This document shows, piece by piece, positions 62,118 to 64,000 of a stretch of DNA of 64,000 bases (its first letter is position 1; each line of letters starts with the position of its first letter). A program made the position numbers and the translations under genes. Origin of the DNA: Chondrosia reniformis (taxonomy: Eukaryota; Porifera; Demospongiae; Chondrillida; Chondrillidae); the NCBI GenBank assembly GCA_947172415.1, contig OX359191.1, positions 1,550,001 through 1,614,000 on the forward strand. The letters are read 5' to 3'. The notes below the pieces were generated by a model. That model searched no databases. It worked only from the letters and a program-made list of their open reading frames with translations, and had not been told where the DNA came from.

Positions 62118-64000
62118 CTTCCAGTAGGAGTGGACTTGCACACTTTCCAAAAGAGCCAAAAGAAGAGTAGTACTAGGAGTATGGTTACAACAACCACAAT
62201 GGGAACCACTACAGCCAGACCCAGCTCAGGGTTGCACTCAAAGAAGCCATTGCATATATCCTCAGTTGGGGAAGATATAGCAGCTGAAACTGTCTCTGAA
62301 AATTCTGTTAGACCTGCCGAGCTATTGCACCTTACCTATACATAGATTGGAGTAGCATGTGTATCAAAGTAACTAAATAAGTGTACCATATATTATATAT
62401 ATTCATCATGTATATTCTATATTGATCACATCCAGGGTGTTTGAGTATCAATCGGGATCAATATGCTTTTTCAATATCTAGCTGAAGACCCAAAGATGAT
62501 ATGAATGAATATATATATACCACAGAGGTGACATCATGTAACACAGAAACAAGTTAGAGTTTGTGACATATCAGATATGACTGACTAACCTCGGGTGTGT
62601 CCTGTTACACCATAGAAGCGGGGATTTAATCATATAAGTAAATATAGCTATAACCCAGAGGCTATATACGTACGTTGTATATTTGAGACCATAATTTGTG
62701 GATGTTGATTTCCGTTACAGACAAACAAACACACAAACAGATTCAGTGCATTATTGTATCCATACATATACGTATGTCACAGTTAATTCCAGGAATAGCT
62801 ACGTAACTAACTTGGAAGATATACAATCCATCCTCTTCAACTTCTGCAAAGTACGTATTTTGATCTTTTGGCAACAGCACACTCTGTTGAAACACAATAT
62901 AAAATATAGATAATCAGTTACTCGATCGCCCTATGGGGGGATCATATTTTATTTATCTACATACTCTTCTCTCTGCTTCTGGAGCACGAGCTTCTAATTC
63001 ACTCATCGGAAGAGGTACTATTCCCTACAAGTTTTGTATGTATATACATGAAAGAATTTATATAGTACTGACGTTTAAACTTGTGTATACATAATAATTA
63101 AAAATTAAAAGTTCTTCTATAACAATGACCAAAAATAGAGCAGATCTCACATTTAAACCAAACTGGGTTTCCTGTCGGAAATAGACAAGTTCACATTTAC
63201 GAGATATTCCCTGATAGTACTCCCAAATCACTTCAAAGTGGCTAGTATTCACCACTCTTACTTGAACATTAATTGGTGGCAATGGAACTGCAAGTAATTA
63301 TAAAGTTATATACATATACTGTCCGTATGTGTATGAAATATACTATTCCTAATACGTAAGTATATATATACACATGTGTAGATACGTATATACTGTACAT
63401 AGTTGATATGCTTAAAATAATTACGAATGCATATAAACATTTAGTCTACACATTTTTTCCTGAACTGTTCCCCTAGATATTTATAGGGAAAACCTGCCAT
63501 TGGATGAGAATATACTGTATAAATATAGATTAATTGCCAACTGTACATATAGAATAATAATAGTTAATGTTGCTGAAAAAGTAAATATAAACATTAAAAA
63601 GCTAAATTCAATGCAGTGATGTATATAGAAGAGAATAATTGCTTTATACCTGCACAGACTGGTGCTGCTCCACTCCATGTGCCATTGGATTGGCACACTC
63701 TTACTGACGAACCATTGATTAACTCGTAGCCACTATCACACTGGTATTCAGCAGTGGAATTGAAGAGTGTTCCATTAGTGAATGCAACAACTGAATGGTC
63801 CACTTGTTGTGGGTATCCACAGTCCATAACTATATATGTTTATTGTATGCAGTGGAATGTATCAAAATATATTATATGTATACAATGTCAGATATATATA
63901 TGCACAGTGCTGCAAACAGTAAAACCTACTATCACAATATGGTGATGGCTCGCTCCAGTTTCCATGTGCCAGACAAGTTATAAAACTTGGTTCCCTTAGT
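62118..64000 (-). CDS. S2: second copy of the CCP/FN3/TM gene, 3' part (runs off the right edge)
   Basis: Exons by comparison with S1: TM 62335-62118, FN3 62883-62812, 63024-62965 and 63287-63151, CCP 63829-63650 and a CCP cut by the window end (from 63930). All are open, splice sites are conserved, and identity with S1 is very high; changes in the coding part are few (for example VTWEYY to VIWEYY). The sequence downstream of 61840 that would hold the S1 terminal exon is missing, because the duplication jumps directly to the flank of D'. How S2 ends is therefore unknown. Confidence 0.8.

Larger units (their letters stand above)
60290..64000. repeat. Segmental duplication of 17513-19066 joined to 21848-24010
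   Basis: 60290-61832 matches 17513-19066 (offset about 42776) and 61833-64000 matches 21848-24010 (offset about 39982). The 2.8 kb between these two sources (minisatellite and remnant E) is absent at the junction, where the flanks share only ATG. Divergence is low and mostly single substitutions. Confidence 0.85.

Overview
This is animal nuclear DNA. It is very AT-rich, genes are split by short GT..AG introns, and the recognisable products are metazoan-style receptors (Frizzled-type cysteine-rich domains with membrane helices, and sushi/CCP plus fibronectin III ectodomains). The density of short foldback elements, compact introns and divergent Frizzled-like receptors would fit a demosponge such as Amphimedon. 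That identification is an inference; nothing in the window proves the species.

Layout. (1) 1-18.7 kb: a head-to-tail minus-strand cluster of four Frizzled-like receptor genes: A (partial, runs off the left edge), B (615 aa), C (616 aa) and D (623 aa). Each has six coding exons in the same phases: leader or signal anchor; CRD plus TM1; TM2; loop; TM3-5; TM6-7 plus tail. (2) 18.7-21.3 kb: repeats and a broken 3' remnant, E. (3) 21.6-36.5 kb: a minus-strand gene, S1, for a giant membrane protein with at least 42 CCP modules, an FN3 domain and one TM helix. CCP 4-24 are encoded by seven nearly identical ~970-bp tandem units of three exons each. (4) 36.5-42.6 kb: a mobile-element graveyard with a decayed multi-exon gene copy, a 758-bp TIR element and a stray CRD fragment. 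(5) 42.6-49.6 kb: Frizzled-like gene F, with a one-base frameshift in the CRD, a decayed retrotransposon in intron 2 and a TIR element in intron 4. (6) 49.6-57 kb: inverted repeats, a plus-strand three-exon gene for a PD-(D/E)XK-like protein, and a second copy of the decayed gene seen at 39 kb. (7) 57.0-60.2 kb: a reverse transcriptase/restriction-like-endonuclease retrotransposon whose 3' end carries an 18S rRNA tail, sitting between the ends of another repeat. (8) 60.3-64 kb: a second copy of the D 5' half (D', no TM2-7) joined directly to a second copy of the S1 3' end (S2, runs off the right edge).

How the parts relate. The Frizzled-like and CCP genes are neighbours and were duplicated together, so the window looks like a fast-evolving surface-receptor locus. 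Evidence for turnover includes a chimeric first exon in C, in-frame amplification of symmetric CCP exons, truncated and frameshifted copies, and paralogous empty sites that date several insertions. A role in recognition or immunity is only a hypothesis. The Frizzled-like proteins have no KTxxxW motif after TM7, so canonical Dishevelled signalling is not supported by the sequence.
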